Of a stretch of 52,578 bases of DNA, positions 34,126 through 42,290 are shown one piece after another. This stretch comes from a virus. The position numbers and the translations under genes are program-made. The notes below the pieces were generated by a model that did not search any database, was not told the origin of the DNA, and saw only the letters and a list, made by a program, of their open reading frames with translations. The stretch is from IMG/VR virus record IMGVR_UViG_3300022918_000015, positions 1 through 52,578 of that record, one strand, 5' to 3'. Each line of letters begins with the position of its first letter. Within the stretch, counting starts at the first letter, position 1.

Positions 34126-35433
34126 TTATTTCTTTAATTGTTCAATTATTTCTTTAACTTCAGTCTTTTTCTTACCTGCTCTGTCCATATTTTTGGCAGA
34201 CCATTTATGAATATCCATCAATGAAACAACATATTTAAGCTTGTCCATTTTGATTGCAGCAGAAGTTTCATCAATCTCTACCTTAACATCTTCTCCTGTT
34301 CTTGATTTATGTTCTCCAATAATCAAGTCAAGCAATTTTGCATTAGTATCGATTTCTCCTAAATTATTATTTTTAACATAATCAGCAATCATTCTGAACA
34401 TTTCTTCATCAGCCGTTTCTTGTTCTTTATCTTTATTTTCTTTATAATACTTATTCAATATTTCTTTGTCAATATCATAAATATATTTCAAATCTCCACC
34501 ATCACAGTATAATTTTGCAGCGTGAATAGCCGTTCTCGGAGAAACAAAATGTGATTTATCATTCATTCCGTTATTGATAGATAAAATTTCAGATAACTCA
34601 ATAAGTTTACCTTTATTTCTATTGAAGAACGTATCTCCAAATACTTTTTTAAATAAACTTGTAAAATTATTTTTGCTATAAGAATCCCATTCTACTTTCA
34701 AAGTCAATGGAAAACGTTGTGCTAAGGCTTCTAAACTATCATCCTCAGAAAAATCTTCTTTAGACTTATTTGTAAGACCAATAAATATTTTAGTCTTACA
34801 AGGGTGTACTTGATTACCTTTTCTAGCTTTTTTAGATGTCATAACATCTTTAAGAGCCAATAGAACTTGTGGTGGAGCATCAAAGATTTCTTCAAATACA
34901 ACAACCTCATGTTCTAAAAAGCTATTTTTAAATAGATATTCTAATTCACCCGTATCTTTAAATTTCTTAATATTGATGCCGCCAAACAATCCTTCTTCAG
35001 TTAAACCGTCTCCACAAGTTAATACAAATGGTTCTTCTGTAATTAATCCTTCTTTTTTCATTAAGTTAAGAATCAATTCAGTACCTTCTGATTTATTATG
35101 ACCACCACGACCATACAAGATAACATTTTGATTAAGTCTCACACCTCTTGTAAGGGCATCTGCCATATCTTCCATGAATATAGATGATTTACATACTTCT
35201 GCAAGAATTTTTGCGTGAGTTGGATCGTAATTAGCTCCAGTGGCTACTTCAATCAAGTCTTTACTAATCTGAAAAGGATCTACCTTGAAATAACCTTGCT
35301 TTTGAATTTTTTCATATTCACTATCTGGAATAACTAAACTTAAGCCTTCAAGTAATTTATAATCTTGTTCTTCAATAACAGGAAATATTTGTTTTAAATC
35401 TACACTTTCAATACTTTTAAATACTATTTTCAT
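34126..35433 (-). CDS. MoxR-like AAA+ ATPase
   Basis: A 435-residue protein. The nucleotide-binding loop reads GRGGHNKS (108-115), with Asn in place of the usual Gly before Lys114. VVVFEE (177-182) is Walker B, a sensor-1-like IFIGLTNKS follows, and an arginine-finger-like ALAQRFP comes later. The order and the adjacent VWA gene identify the MoxR/CobS group. Such pairs act as chaperones or remodellers, for example in metal insertion or complex maturation. A conserved but altered P-loop raises the question of ATPase activity. Confidence 0.82.
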   Translation of the reverse strand: MKIVFKSIESVDLKQIFPVIEEQDYKLLEGLSLVIPDSEYEKIQKQGYFKVDPFQISKDLIEVATGANYDPTHAKILAEVCKSSIFMEDMADALTRGVRLNQNVILYGRGGHNKSEGTELILNLMKKEGLITEEPFVLTCGDGLTEEGLFGGINIKKFKDTGELEYLFKNSFLEHEVVVFEEIFDAPPQVLLALKDVMTSKKARKGNQVHPCKTKIFIGLTNKSKEDFSEDDSLEALAQRFPLTLKVEWDSYSKNNFTSLFKKVFGDTFFNRNKGKLIELSEILSINNGMNDKSHFVSPRTAIHAAKLYCDGGDLKYIYDIDKEILNKYYKENKDKEQETADEEMFRMIADYVKNNNLGEIDTNAKLLDLIIGEHKSRTGEDVKVEIDETSAAIKMDKLKYVVSLMDIHKWSAKNMDRAGKKKTEVKEIIEQLKK

Positions 35434-35492
35434 TTTATATAATTTTCTTCTTTTATTATTTATTTTATTTAACTTTATTTCTTATTATTTGA

Positions 35493-35936
35493 TTATAATA
35501 ATCCAGCTTTAATTGTATTAATCAACATATGGGTATCGGTTATATCAATTTGAGCTATTGTAATATCATCTATTACTTTTTGCATCTCTCTTGGCATACT
35601 TTCCCAATCTGAATTTTTAATATGGTAAATTGGTTTAATAGATTTAATTCTTAAATCAACAAGTTCTTTATTAATTTTATTATTAATTATTTCATCTTTA
35701 CTTGATACAGTAAAACCTACTTTTGTTTCGTATTTTGAACCAAACTCAACTTTCAATAACTTTTCAATCTCAGCCTTAACCTTTAAAGTTGGATCTTGAG
35801 ATTTAATTTTTTCTACTTCATCTTGATAGACCTTAGAGTTAATTATTGATTTATTGTATTTTTCATTAACTTCGTTCACTTCTTCAAGTATTCTTTTAGC
35901 TAACGTAACGATCTCTGTTCTATTTAATTTTTTCAT
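35493..35936 (-). CDS. Unknown coiled-coil protein
   Basis: A 147-residue protein: charged helices with heptad-like spacing in the first 70 residues (RILEEVNEVNEKYNKSII; EIEKLLKVEFGSKY), then a mixed segment and a hydrophobic C-terminal helix (THMLINTIKAGLL). It lies 59 bases upstream of the MoxR gene, so it may be its client or adaptor; this is inferred from position only. Confidence 0.6.
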   Translation of the reverse strand: MKKLNRTEIVTLAKRILEEVNEVNEKYNKSIINSKVYQDEVEKIKSQDPTLKVKAEIEKLLKVEFGSKYETKVGFTVSSKDEIINNKINKELVDLRIKSIKPIYHIKNSDWESMPREMQKVIDDITIAQIDITDTHMLINTIKAGLL

Positions 35937-35954
35937 TCTTTAATTATTATTTTG

Positions 35955-36218
35955 TTAAATGACTTTTTTCATTATTTTATAATTCATGCCTCTAGGCATA
36001 GCTCTTTTAAATGTTTCTCCGGTTTTTAAGCAAACAAATTCACTTCTGTCAGTATTCATTACTAATCTACCATTACGATTTAATTTATCACTTTCTTTAT
36101 AAATTAATTCTATAATAGTCCCAGGAAATAAAGAGCTCATTGAAAAATAATTATCATTTTGATTACCATAATTATTGTGATATTCTTTCTTTAATTTTAA
36201 ATCCTCATATCTATTCAT
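35955..36218 (-). CDS. Member of the 'PGTIIEI' small beta-protein family
   Basis: An 87-residue protein with LFPGTIIELIYKES, then GRLVMNTDRSEFVCLKTGE and MNYKIMKKVI, matching the strand-turn, 'C-L-K-T-G' and terminal Y-K-I pattern of the family. It overlaps the upstream copy by 4 bases. First of a near-continuous run of paralogs. Confidence 0.65.
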   Translation of the reverse strand: MNRYEDLKLKKEYHNNYGNQNDNYFSMSSLFPGTIIELIYKESDKLNRNGRLVMNTDRSEFVCLKTGETFKRAMPRGMNYKIMKKVI

Positions 36219-36463
36219 TTTATTTCTTTTATTATTTCATAAGTATAACCTTCTAGAAGATTTCCCCAAAATGTTCCGACATCAAAATCTTCTTTAGAAA
36301 AAATACAGACTCCGACTCTAGTCAAGTCTCCATCATCCTGTACCCTCATTATATATGGATTTAGTGTCACGCTGGTAATTTTAATTACAGATCCTAATTT
36401 CATTTTGTAAAAATAATTATCTATATCGTTATGAGTATTATTTTTAACCACAATCCCAGTCAT
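36215..36463 (-). CDS. Member of the 'PGTIIEI' family (divergent)
   Basis: An 82-residue protein with MKLGSVIKITSVTLN as the motif strand, a central GDLTRVGVCIFSKED, and YTYEIIKEIK at the end. The first 15 residues before the motif are unlike the other copies. It overlaps the upstream unrelated gene by 20 bases. Confidence 0.6.
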   Translation of the reverse strand: MTGIVVKNNTHNDIDNYFYKMKLGSVIKITSVTLNPYIMRVQDDGDLTRVGVCIFSKEDFDVGTFWGNLLEGYTYEIIKEIK

Positions 36464-36986
36464 AATTCATATTTTTTATAGCTTTAAATATATTATATTC
36501 ACTAAAATATTCTTCATATCTATTTATAAAGCAAGTATGATCTTTCTTGTTATCGAATAAATACATACCATATATATCCAAAACTTCTTTCATATTTACT
36601 AATCTATGATCATAAATTGTTACATTTCTAGATTTAATAATTCTATTTATAAAACTATTATTTTTAAAATCAACAAATTCATTTTTAAAAATCATTTCTA
36701 ATTTTTTACGAGTATAGGCTGTTCCTGTATTGATACTAGTGCTTGATGTTAATGGATGATATAATAATTCGGTTTGAATATTTTCTGACTTGCAATTGTT
36801 GACTATACTAAGTAAATTTTTATTGAAATCTTTGTAATTTTCATCACATATTAATGGTACTTCAAGACTAAATATTCTATTATATTTAATATTTATATTC
36901 GAATATATTAAATAAAGTAATCTAATTTGCCATTCCCCTTTAGCTGAAATAATAATGTTCTGACTAAAATCCGGTTGTATATTCAT
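36444..36986 (-). CDS. Unknown protein inside the paralog cluster
   Basis: A 180-residue protein unlike its neighbours: an N-terminal SQNIIISAKGEWQIRLLYLI, a middle with several Asn, Tyr and Ile strands, and a C-terminal aromatic helix (INRYEEYFSEYNIFKAI). No motif is recognised. It interrupts the run of small beta proteins and overlaps both neighbours by about 20 bases. Confidence 0.58.
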   Translation of the reverse strand: MNIQPDFSQNIIISAKGEWQIRLLYLIYSNINIKYNRIFSLEVPLICDENYKDFNKNLLSIVNNCKSENIQTELLYHPLTSSTSINTGTAYTRKKLEMIFKNEFVDFKNNSFINRIIKSRNVTIYDHRLVNMKEVLDIYGMYLFDNKKDHTCFINRYEEYFSEYNIFKAIKNMNYDWDCG

Positions 36987-37200
36987 CTCTTCTTTTTATT
37001 ATTTCAACTGATATTAAATGAGAGTCGTTTAAAGCTGGAGAATCATCATCATAAAGTTGAAAATCATTTATATTTACTAACCAATATTGAATTTCATCTA
37101 AAACAATAAAAACATCTTCATGTATATTGTTAAACCAAGAAAATTTTATTCTTAATATATCGCCTGCTTCATAATCTGATTTATTCAATTTATTAGCCAT
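36964..37200 (-). CDS. Member of the 'PGTIIEI' family
   Basis: A 78-residue protein with DYEAGDILRIKFSWF as the motif strand, a VFIVLDEIQYWLVNI middle, and a C-terminus containing ISVEIIKRR. The Gly and alternating hydrophobic pattern match the family. It is coupled to the next copy by an 8-base overlap. Confidence 0.6.
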   Translation of the reverse strand: MANKLNKSDYEAGDILRIKFSWFNNIHEDVFIVLDEIQYWLVNINDFQLYDDDSPALNDSHLISVEIIKRRDEYTTGF

Positions 37201-37414
37201 TTTTTAACCCTCCTCTCATTACTTCAATAACAGTATCCTCTTTTGTATAAAAACTGCTTCTGCAAAATTTTGCGGTAGTTAAATTAATAGCTTGAGCATA
37301 AGTATCTTGAACCTTTACAGGAACTGCAAAAACTAAGTATAATTTATCCTCAACACCTGGTGCTGATATTTTTATTATACTTCCAGCAATATAATCATCC
37401 CATTCTATTTTCAT
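37193..37414 (-). CDS. Member of the 'PGTIIEI' family
   Basis: A 73-residue protein: YIAGSIIKISAPGVEDKLYL, then AQAINLTTAKFC and TVIEVMRGG. This follows the family layout of an early G-S/T-I-I-K/E-I strand, a central N-L-x-T strand and a terminal I-E-V strand. One-base overlap with the upstream gene. Confidence 0.62.
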   Translation of the reverse strand: MKIEWDDYIAGSIIKISAPGVEDKLYLVFAVPVKVQDTYAQAINLTTAKFCRSSFYTKEDTVIEVMRGGLKNG

Positions 37415-37620
37415 TAACTGCCCATATTATAGTATTTTCCTTGAATAAATTGACAATCTTCATCATCAACTGTATTTAAAGCATCTGATCTTCTAACTCT
37501 AGCATTCTCAAATGAGAATTTTCTAAGTTTATTTATTGAATTAGTAACAGCTGCTTTTGTGGCGGTTGTTATATTCTTGTTTTTAGTATTATCTTGACCT
37601 ATATTCATCTTATTGTTCAT
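37414..37620 (-). CDS. Small basic protein, not in the paralog family
   Basis: A 68-residue protein with a Thr/Asn-rich N-terminus and a central basic helix (INKLRKFSFENARVRRSDAL), then an acidic turn (DDEDC). It could bind nucleic acid. Its place within the paralog run and TAATG coupling suggest the cluster is one transcript. Unknown function. Confidence 0.55.
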   Translation of the reverse strand: MNNKMNIGQDNTKNKNITTATKAAVTNSINKLRKFSFENARVRRSDALNTVDDEDCQFIQGKYYNMGS

Positions 37621-37939
37621 TTAAAATTTCAATATCAATTAATGTTGTATTGTTTCCATCTTTTGTTTTTAAATATAAAGAAGAGCCAATTAATTGACCT
37701 CTTGTAATATTTACAATGAAAGATGAATTAGAATTTTTAAATCTTGGGTCTGAAGTGTTATTTATAGAAACAAATATATCACCTTCATCTACTACACTAC
37801 TAATTGAAATATTGCTATACAATAGATTTCTATTATAAGCAGTGTCTGATAATTTAAATACAGTTCCCTGTTTTAAATTATTAAAACTAATTTGAAGTAT
37901 TTTCTTTTCTTTCATTATTCTTTTATTTTTCAATATCAT
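37610..37939 (-). CDS. Member of the 'PGTIIEI' family (longest copy)
   Basis: A 109-residue protein with FNNLKQGTVFKLSDTAYN as the motif strand, then GDIFVSINNTSD and a C-terminal LIDIEILNEQ. An insert of about 20 residues (SNSSFIVNITRGQLIG) makes it longer than the others. It lies 3 bases downstream of another copy. Confidence 0.62.
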   Translation of the reverse strand: MILKNKRIMKEKKILQISFNNLKQGTVFKLSDTAYNRNLLYSNISISSVVDEGDIFVSINNTSDPRFKNSNSSFIVNITRGQLIGSSLYLKTKDGNNTTLIDIEILNEQ

Positions 37940-37942
37940 ATC

Positions 37943-38179
37943 TTATCCGTATCTATATATTATAAACTCAAATTCATCTAAATTGTTAGAAAATTCCAAA
38001 TCTCCTGTTTTTAGATTTACACAATAATTATTAGCATTGTTTCTAATTTCAATGCCTTTTATTCTTATATATAGTTTATTATTATATAAGCATTTAAATA
38101 TGGAGCCAATAGGAATATTTAAAATCCTACATTTAACTATTTCATTTTCTTTATTATAATCTTTGCTTAGTTTACTCAT
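37943..38179 (-). CDS. Member of the 'PGTIIEI' family
   Basis: A 78-residue protein: ILNIPIGSIFKCLYNNKLYI, then NNYCVNLKTGDLEF and FEFIIYRYG. The N-L-K-T-G turn is almost identical to the one in the 35955 copy, which makes the common origin visible by eye. Overlaps the upstream copy by 8 bases. Confidence 0.65.
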   Translation of the reverse strand: MSKLSKDYNKENEIVKCRILNIPIGSIFKCLYNNKLYIRIKGIEIRNNANNYCVNLKTGDLEFSNNLDEFEFIIYRYG

Positions 38180-38420
38180 AAGGTAGTCTCATAATTTTAA
38201 AATCAAATCTATATTCTGAAACCGTCCATAGATCAGTTCTACCTGTTTTTACATCAACACCACAACACGTTTGATGTTTATTTCTTTTATAATCTGTGAT
38301 CAAATATAAATCTTTAGGCTTTAATTGTGAATGAGGCGCATCAATAATCTCTATAATAGTACCAGCAGGAAGATTAATAGCCTCGATACTGGTACTTTTA
38401 AAAACATCTCCTTCAGACAC
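38172..38420 (-). CDS. Member of the 'PGTIIEI' family
   Basis: An 82-residue protein: INLPAGTIIEIIDAPHSQL, then CCGVDVKTGRTDL and RFDFKIMRL. This is the clearest copy and, with the 29504 protein, gives the name used here. It is the most upstream member of the main run and lies 2 bases below an unrelated gene. Confidence 0.68.
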   Translation of the reverse strand: MSEGDVFKSTSIEAINLPAGTIIEIIDAPHSQLKPKDLYLITDYKRNKHQTCCGVDVKTGRTDLWTVSEYRFDFKIMRLPYE

Positions 38421-38422
38421 GT

Positions 38423-38740
38423 TTACAATGCGTTTAAGCTATTAAAAAATACTTTTCTAACATCTTCTGAAGGTTTTACTTTTCTAATCAACACAGGGCT
38501 TTCTATAGCTCTCTGTAATGCAATTTGTCTACCTACTTTCTTAACAAAATGGTCTTTACTTCCACAAACAGCAATACCAAAAGAAATTACATTATCTTTT
38601 ATTACAGCAGCATATGTTTTGCGCTTTTGATTTTTTGGTTTTCGATTCGGATTATAATCTGTATGTCTAACAAAAGTTCTTTCTGCTTGACTTGTAGTAA
38701 TTACATTCTGTTCTGATTCTGAATTGTTTTTAGTTTTCAT
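38423..38740 (-). CDS. Unknown basic protein
   Basis: A 105-residue protein with a basic, probably flexible N-terminus (YNPNRKPKNQKRKTY) and a folded part (IKDNVISFGIAVCGSKDHFV; KVGRQIALQRAIESPVL). The C-terminal pattern K-K-x-G-R-x-x-A-x-x-R-A looks like a nucleic-acid-binding helix. No family is recognised. Confidence 0.58.
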   Translation of the reverse strand: MKTKNNSESEQNVITTSQAERTFVRHTDYNPNRKPKNQKRKTYAAVIKDNVISFGIAVCGSKDHFVKKVGRQIALQRAIESPVLIRKVKPSEDVRKVFFNSLNAL

Positions 38741-38766
38741 AATATAATAATTAATTGTTATTTTTT

Positions 38767-39069
38767 TTATTCTTGTTGTTGTTGTTTTATTTTCTTTTCT
38801 AATACTTCTTTAAATGAAGTAGATGCTGCTTCAAAACCATCATCTATACCATGTTTATAGCCTTCTTCATATCCATTTAAATTAGCGCTTTCTATTGGTT
38901 TAACTTGTATCATAATGAATGCTACAACAAGTAATATCCAACCAAATGCACCAATTAAATTTTCACATTTAAAACTAAAGGGATTAAATGTAATTTTGGT
39001 ATCAGCTATATAAAAGAAAAATACTATAAAAGCTAATACCCATAACATCGTTGTTATCATTTTATTCAT
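38767..39069 (-). CDS. Two-pass membrane protein with charged cytoplasmic tail
   Basis: A 100-residue protein: hydrophobic spans at about 4-21 (MITTMLWVLAFIVFFFYI) and about 38-58 (LIGAFGWILLVVAFIMI). It is followed by a Glu/Gly-rich repeat (GYEEGYKHGIDDGFEAA) and a coiled tail ending in QQQQE. Probable inner-membrane protein made during infection; function unknown. Confidence 0.6.
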   Translation of the reverse strand: MNKMITTMLWVLAFIVFFFYIADTKITFNPFSFKCENLIGAFGWILLVVAFIMIQVKPIESANLNGYEEGYKHGIDDGFEAASTSFKEVLEKKIKQQQQE

Positions 39070-39418
39070 TTTTTAATTGATTTATTATTTTCTTTAATGT
39101 ATCATAATTTATTTCTCTATCTTCATCTTTAATTTCATATTTTTGTTTCATAGCGATTCCATCTCTCGTTAAATCATTCACATAAGTCACACCAGCTCTT
39201 CTATCTGCGATTACTTTTTCTAATAAATATTTATTATCAATATGAAATATATTATCACCAGACGCCCAAGTTATATCTAAAAAATCAATAACTTCACATA
39301 ATTCATTCATTTCTATTTCATTTGTGAAAGTAAAATAATGATATTTATTTTTAAACACATTTAACAATCTTTTTTTTAAGTAATTTAAATCATCTAATTC
39401 ATTCACATCCATTTTCAA
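39062..39418 (-). CDS. Member of the 'LDFLDxxW' paralog family
   Basis: A 118-residue protein; starts at 39418 or 39412. Its core MNELCEVIDFLDITWASGDNI followed by FHIDNKYLLEKVIAD resembles three other genes (40840, 41172, 49329), each with an E-x-x-x-(V/I)-L-x-(F/Y)-L/F-x-(F/Y)-x-W block. No catalytic motif is visible. Overlaps the upstream and downstream genes by 20 and 8 bases. Confidence 0.6.
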   Translation of the reverse strand: MKMDVNELDDLNYLKKRLLNVFKNKYHYFTFTNEIEMNELCEVIDFLDITWASGDNIFHIDNKYLLEKVIADRRAGVTYVNDLTRDGIAMKQKYEIKDEDREINYDTLKKIINQLKNE

Positions 39419-39797
39419 TAATTATTTTTTGTATATCACTAAAATTTAATATAATTTTATCTAAATTTTCAATTGATGTCTTGTTTTCATACCAAACAAA
39501 TTGTTCTGGGACTAGATATCTTGGTGATTTATAAGCCTTACTTAAACGATATACAATTTTTTCATCTGTTTTATAAGGTGGCAACTGTAACATATAAAAT
39601 ATTTTATCTATTTTTTCAGCAACAATTTCGCTATCGATATATATTACATATTGTTCTGATGTTAATATATTAATCATAATCTCAACAGGAGTCATGTATT
39701 CAATTTTTTCCCAATCAGCTCTATATACATTTGCGTAATAACTGACATCGGAATAACTTTTTCCATTCTTTATAAAAATAAAGTCTTCGTCGTACAC
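39399..39797 (-). CDS. Tandem paralog whose N-terminus extends upstream of any start codon
   Basis: The best start codon is GTG at 39797 (132 residues), but the frame stays open upstream for 23 more codons to a TAG at 39867-39869, which is the stop of the neighbouring gene in the same frame. Those 23 codons (NKYCWIYISSGDITNFKLNE and flanks) align with the N-terminus of that neighbour (MKYKCTKQGGYGYYKQDE). The C-termini also match (ILNFSDIQKII versus ILNFSDIISDI). The protein is therefore either N-terminally truncated, started at a non-standard codon, or made by TAG readthrough. Confidence 0.6.
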   Translation of the reverse strand: MYDEDFIFIKNGKSYSDVSYYANVYRADWEKIEYMTPVEIMINILTSEQYVIYIDSEIVAEKIDKIFYMLQLPPYKTDEKIVYRLSKAYKSPRYLVPEQFVWYENKTSIENLDKIILNFSDIQKIIIENGCE

Positions 39798-39866
39798 TTC
39801 ATTTAATTTGAAATTAGTTATATCACCTGAAGATATATATATCCAGCAGTATTTATTAGTTTGTAC

Positions 39867-40343
39867 CTATTCTTCATAATATATTCTTTTTATATCAGAA
39901 ATAATATCAGAAAAATTAAGAATATTATCAAAACGATCAATAATAGATAAATTCATAAAAGCATAATTATGATTTTCCCCATAATTAGCAATTAGCAACA
40001 ATCCTTCTGGAATAGAATTTGTGAATTCTTCCATCTTACATAAGGGTTGATTTTCATGAAAATTTAAACACAATTCAACTAATATTTTATGCATTAGAAC
40101 ATACTCATCAGGTTTACAAATAAAATTATATTTTTTAGATAATAATTTATGTTTAAAATCATTTATCTTATCGTTCAATAAATCTTGCTTTTCATAAATA
40201 ATTTCCCATCTATCAGGATGATATAATGCAATTTGTCTTGGACTTGAAATATTTGGGAAATTTATATCTTTATGGTCTGGATCATATATTTCATCTTGTT
40301 TATAATACCCATATCCTCCTTGTTTTGTACACTTATATTTCAT
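39867..40343 (-). CDS. Unknown protein, upstream member of a same-frame paralog pair
   Basis: A 158-residue protein: N-terminal YYKQDEIYDPDHKD and ALYHPDRWEIIYEKQ, a helical middle, and a C-terminus ending FSDIISDIKRIYYEE before TAG. The next gene in the same frame is its paralog over nearly the whole length. Overlaps the upstream gene by 11 bases. Function unknown. Confidence 0.62.
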   Translation of the reverse strand: MKYKCTKQGGYGYYKQDEIYDPDHKDINFPNISSPRQIALYHPDRWEIIYEKQDLLNDKINDFKHKLLSKKYNFICKPDEYVLMHKILVELCLNFHENQPLCKMEEFTNSIPEGLLLIANYGENHNYAFMNLSIIDRFDNILNFSDIISDIKRIYYEE

Positions 40344-40704
40344 TGTAAATATCTATTATAGGTTGAATTAAATCTTTAAACAGAATCAATTTAGATTTAT
40401 TTGCAATAAAAGAATTTAAATTTTCATAAAAAAATCCATAATACTCTACTGAAGTATCACTACCATATATTCCCCAACAATCCCAAACATCATCTCTACC
40501 TGATTTGTTAATATAATAACTTTCACCCCAAGCTAATCCAGATATTTCAAATTTTTTTTTCAAAAATTCATCATTTTCAACTATAGAAACTAGTTTATTA
40601 TATTCTTCAATTGATTCTATTTTTACCTTGTAATATTTAGATTTTAATATGTCATAAATTTTAATCAACTCTACCTCTATTCTATATTCTTTACTACCTT
40701 TCAT
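40333..40704 (-). CDS. Unknown protein
   Basis: A 123-residue protein with a basic N-terminal helix, an aromatic middle with several Trp and Gly (GLAWGESYYIN; DDVWDCWGIYG) and a C-terminal hydrophobic helix (ILFKDLIQPIIDIYN). Its ATG overlaps the stop of the 49-residue gene as ATGA. No family is recognised. Confidence 0.6.
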   Translation of the reverse strand: MKGSKEYRIEVELIKIYDILKSKYYKVKIESIEEYNKLVSIVENDEFLKKKFEISGLAWGESYYINKSGRDDVWDCWGIYGSDTSVEYYGFFYENLNSFIANKSKLILFKDLIQPIIDIYNEI

Positions 40705-40850
40705 GTCATTCCAAGCTTATCAAAATCAGGTTTTATAGAACCATAAATGTGATCAAACCATAAATTTATTTTGGCATTTTCTTTTTCTCGATCAGTAAGT
40801 TTTTTATCTCTTACAATTTTCATTTTCTGTTTATAATAGTTAGATTCCAT
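40701..40850 (-). CDS. 49-residue small protein
   Basis: A short frame, MESNYYKQKMKIVRDKKLTD ... FDHIYGSIKPDFDKLGMT, which is charged and helical. It overlaps the downstream start as ATGA and the upstream stop by 11 bases, filling a spacer that would otherwise look empty. Real translation is likely from the coupling; the function is unknown. Confidence 0.52.
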   Translation of the reverse strand: MESNYYKQKMKIVRDKKLTDREKENAKINLWFDHIYGSIKPDFDKLGMT

Positions 40851-41175
40851 ATTTTATTTTGTATTGTTCTTTTACTAATTCTGTAAATCCTTTTATATTT
40901 ATAACAATTCTTTCTCGTGGATTTCTATAGCTAATTAATCTGTCTCCAAATAAGTATCTAATTGGTTCACCAACACCAGATTGAATTTCTCTTGTTAAAG
41001 AAAATTGTTCAAATGTAAAACGCCTACAGTCATTATGCCAGTGATAATTTAAAAAAACTAAAACGTCATTTATCTCTTCAATATATGGTAAATCTTCTTT
41101 GTCGTTACAAAATTTAATAGCAATATTTGGATTTTTAAATTCTTCAAGAAACACACTTAGAAATTCAACGTTCAT
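40840..41175 (-). CDS. Member of the 'LDFLDxxW' paralog family
   Basis: A 111-residue protein: IEEINDVLVFLNYHWHNDCRRF followed by FSLTREIQSG and a terminal IKGFTELVKEQYKIKYG. The block E-I-N-D-V-L-x-F-L-N-Y-x-W matches the other three members. Overlaps the next upstream copy by 4 bases, consistent with local duplication. Confidence 0.6.
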   Translation of the reverse strand: MNVEFLSVFLEEFKNPNIAIKFCNDKEDLPYIEEINDVLVFLNYHWHNDCRRFTFEQFSLTREIQSGVGEPIRYLFGDRLISYRNPRERIVINIKGFTELVKEQYKIKYGI

Positions 41176-41474
41176 TTGTATTTATTTTTTAACATATCAA
41201 AAAATGTTTTAGTATCTATAATGGTTCTATCTACACATTCTATTCGAAGAGCAATATCCATTTCATCTCCACAGAAACATATTAAAGAAGGATAAGAATT
41301 TAATATTCGAGACAAAGATTGATCAGAAAAACCTACCGTTTTATTATACCATTTATAATCAAAATGAATTAAAATATCATTTAACTCGTTTCTAGTTTCT
41401 TCGTCACTAATATCAAAAGCATATTTATCACTTAACAACGCATTAAATAGTTCGTCATGTAGATCAGCATTCAT
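41172..41474 (-). CDS. Member of the 'LDFLDxxW' paralog family
   Basis: A 100-residue protein: RNELNDILIHFDYKWYNKTVGF, then SDQSLSRIL and a final TFFDMLKNKYK. It shares the core pattern with the 40840 copy directly downstream. It lies 5 bases from the AAA ATPase gene. Confidence 0.6.
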   Translation of the reverse strand: MNADLHDELFNALLSDKYAFDISDEETRNELNDILIHFDYKWYNKTVGFSDQSLSRILNSYPSLICFCGDEMDIALRIECVDRTIIDTKTFFDMLKNKYK

Positions 41475-41479
41475 AATTC

Positions 41480-42277
41480 TTATAAATTTCCTAAAAACAT
41501 ATTAATAATAGATTGATGACCATTTCCTAAACTTGTTAATGATTTAACATTGTTAGAAGCATCTTTATACATAATATCTGAATTTGCATAATCCATAGTT
41601 ATATCAGCTATTTCTAAATTAAATCCATCAAATTTATTTATCATTTCATTTAATTTAGGCAATTCTCCTAACTTTAAACTAGGTTGAGATATAATACCTG
41701 AGTCTATTTTGCGAAATAATAATTCCATGTAAATTATATCATATATTCTATACATATCACATAATTTTTTAAGCTCATCTTCAGTGAATTTACTCATATC
41801 ATTAGAAATACCTAAAGCCTTCTTAAACTTTAAGTAAGCAACAATATTTGTAAACAATCTGATATTAGTACTCATAAATTGAGGTTGACCAGTTGGCTGT
41901 AAATTAGAATTATAAGTACTAATACAGTCTATGATATCTCCTTTCAGCATCTTAATTAATAAAGTACTACCACATTCAAATTCAAAATGAATATCTCCTG
42001 TAATATCTTGATTGGTAAAAGTGTTATCTAATATAAACTTAGCCATTTTAATATCATCACGAACTGGTATTTTGTGAACATCTGATATAATAATATTATT
42101 TAATATTGTACTTAATGCCCAAGTTAGTTTTAATATCAAACTTTTTCCTGATCCGTTATGACCAACTAAAATTATGAGACTATTAAAATCCATATCCAGA
42201 TTTTTAAATTGCTCTAACATGCCTGGACCAGTGTTAGATATCTTCATGTGTTTTACATGTCCTAATGTTTTACTCAT
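41480..42277 (-). CDS. SMC/ABC-type ATPase lacking an obvious Walker B
   Basis: A 265-residue protein. Walker A is GHNGSGKS (K45). The C-terminal end has SLTSLGNGHQSII, an ABC-signature-like sequence. The protein stops about 10 residues after the signature, so the Walker B and D-loop that normally follow are missing. It may be a truncated or regulatory ATPase, or depend on a partner for the second half of the site. The RNA element at 42291-42354 lies 13 bases upstream of its start. Confidence 0.62.
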   Translation of the reverse strand: MSKTLGHVKHMKISNTGPGMLEQFKNLDMDFNSLIILVGHNGSGKSLILKLTWALSTILNNIIISDVHKIPVRDDIKMAKFILDNTFTNQDITGDIHFEFECGSTLLIKMLKGDIIDCISTYNSNLQPTGQPQFMSTNIRLFTNIVAYLKFKKALGISNDMSKFTEDELKKLCDMYRIYDIIYMELLFRKIDSGIISQPSLKLGELPKLNEMINKFDGFNLEIADITMDYANSDIMYKDASNNVKSLTSLGNGHQSIINMFLGNL

Positions 42278-42290
42278 AATTATTTTATTA

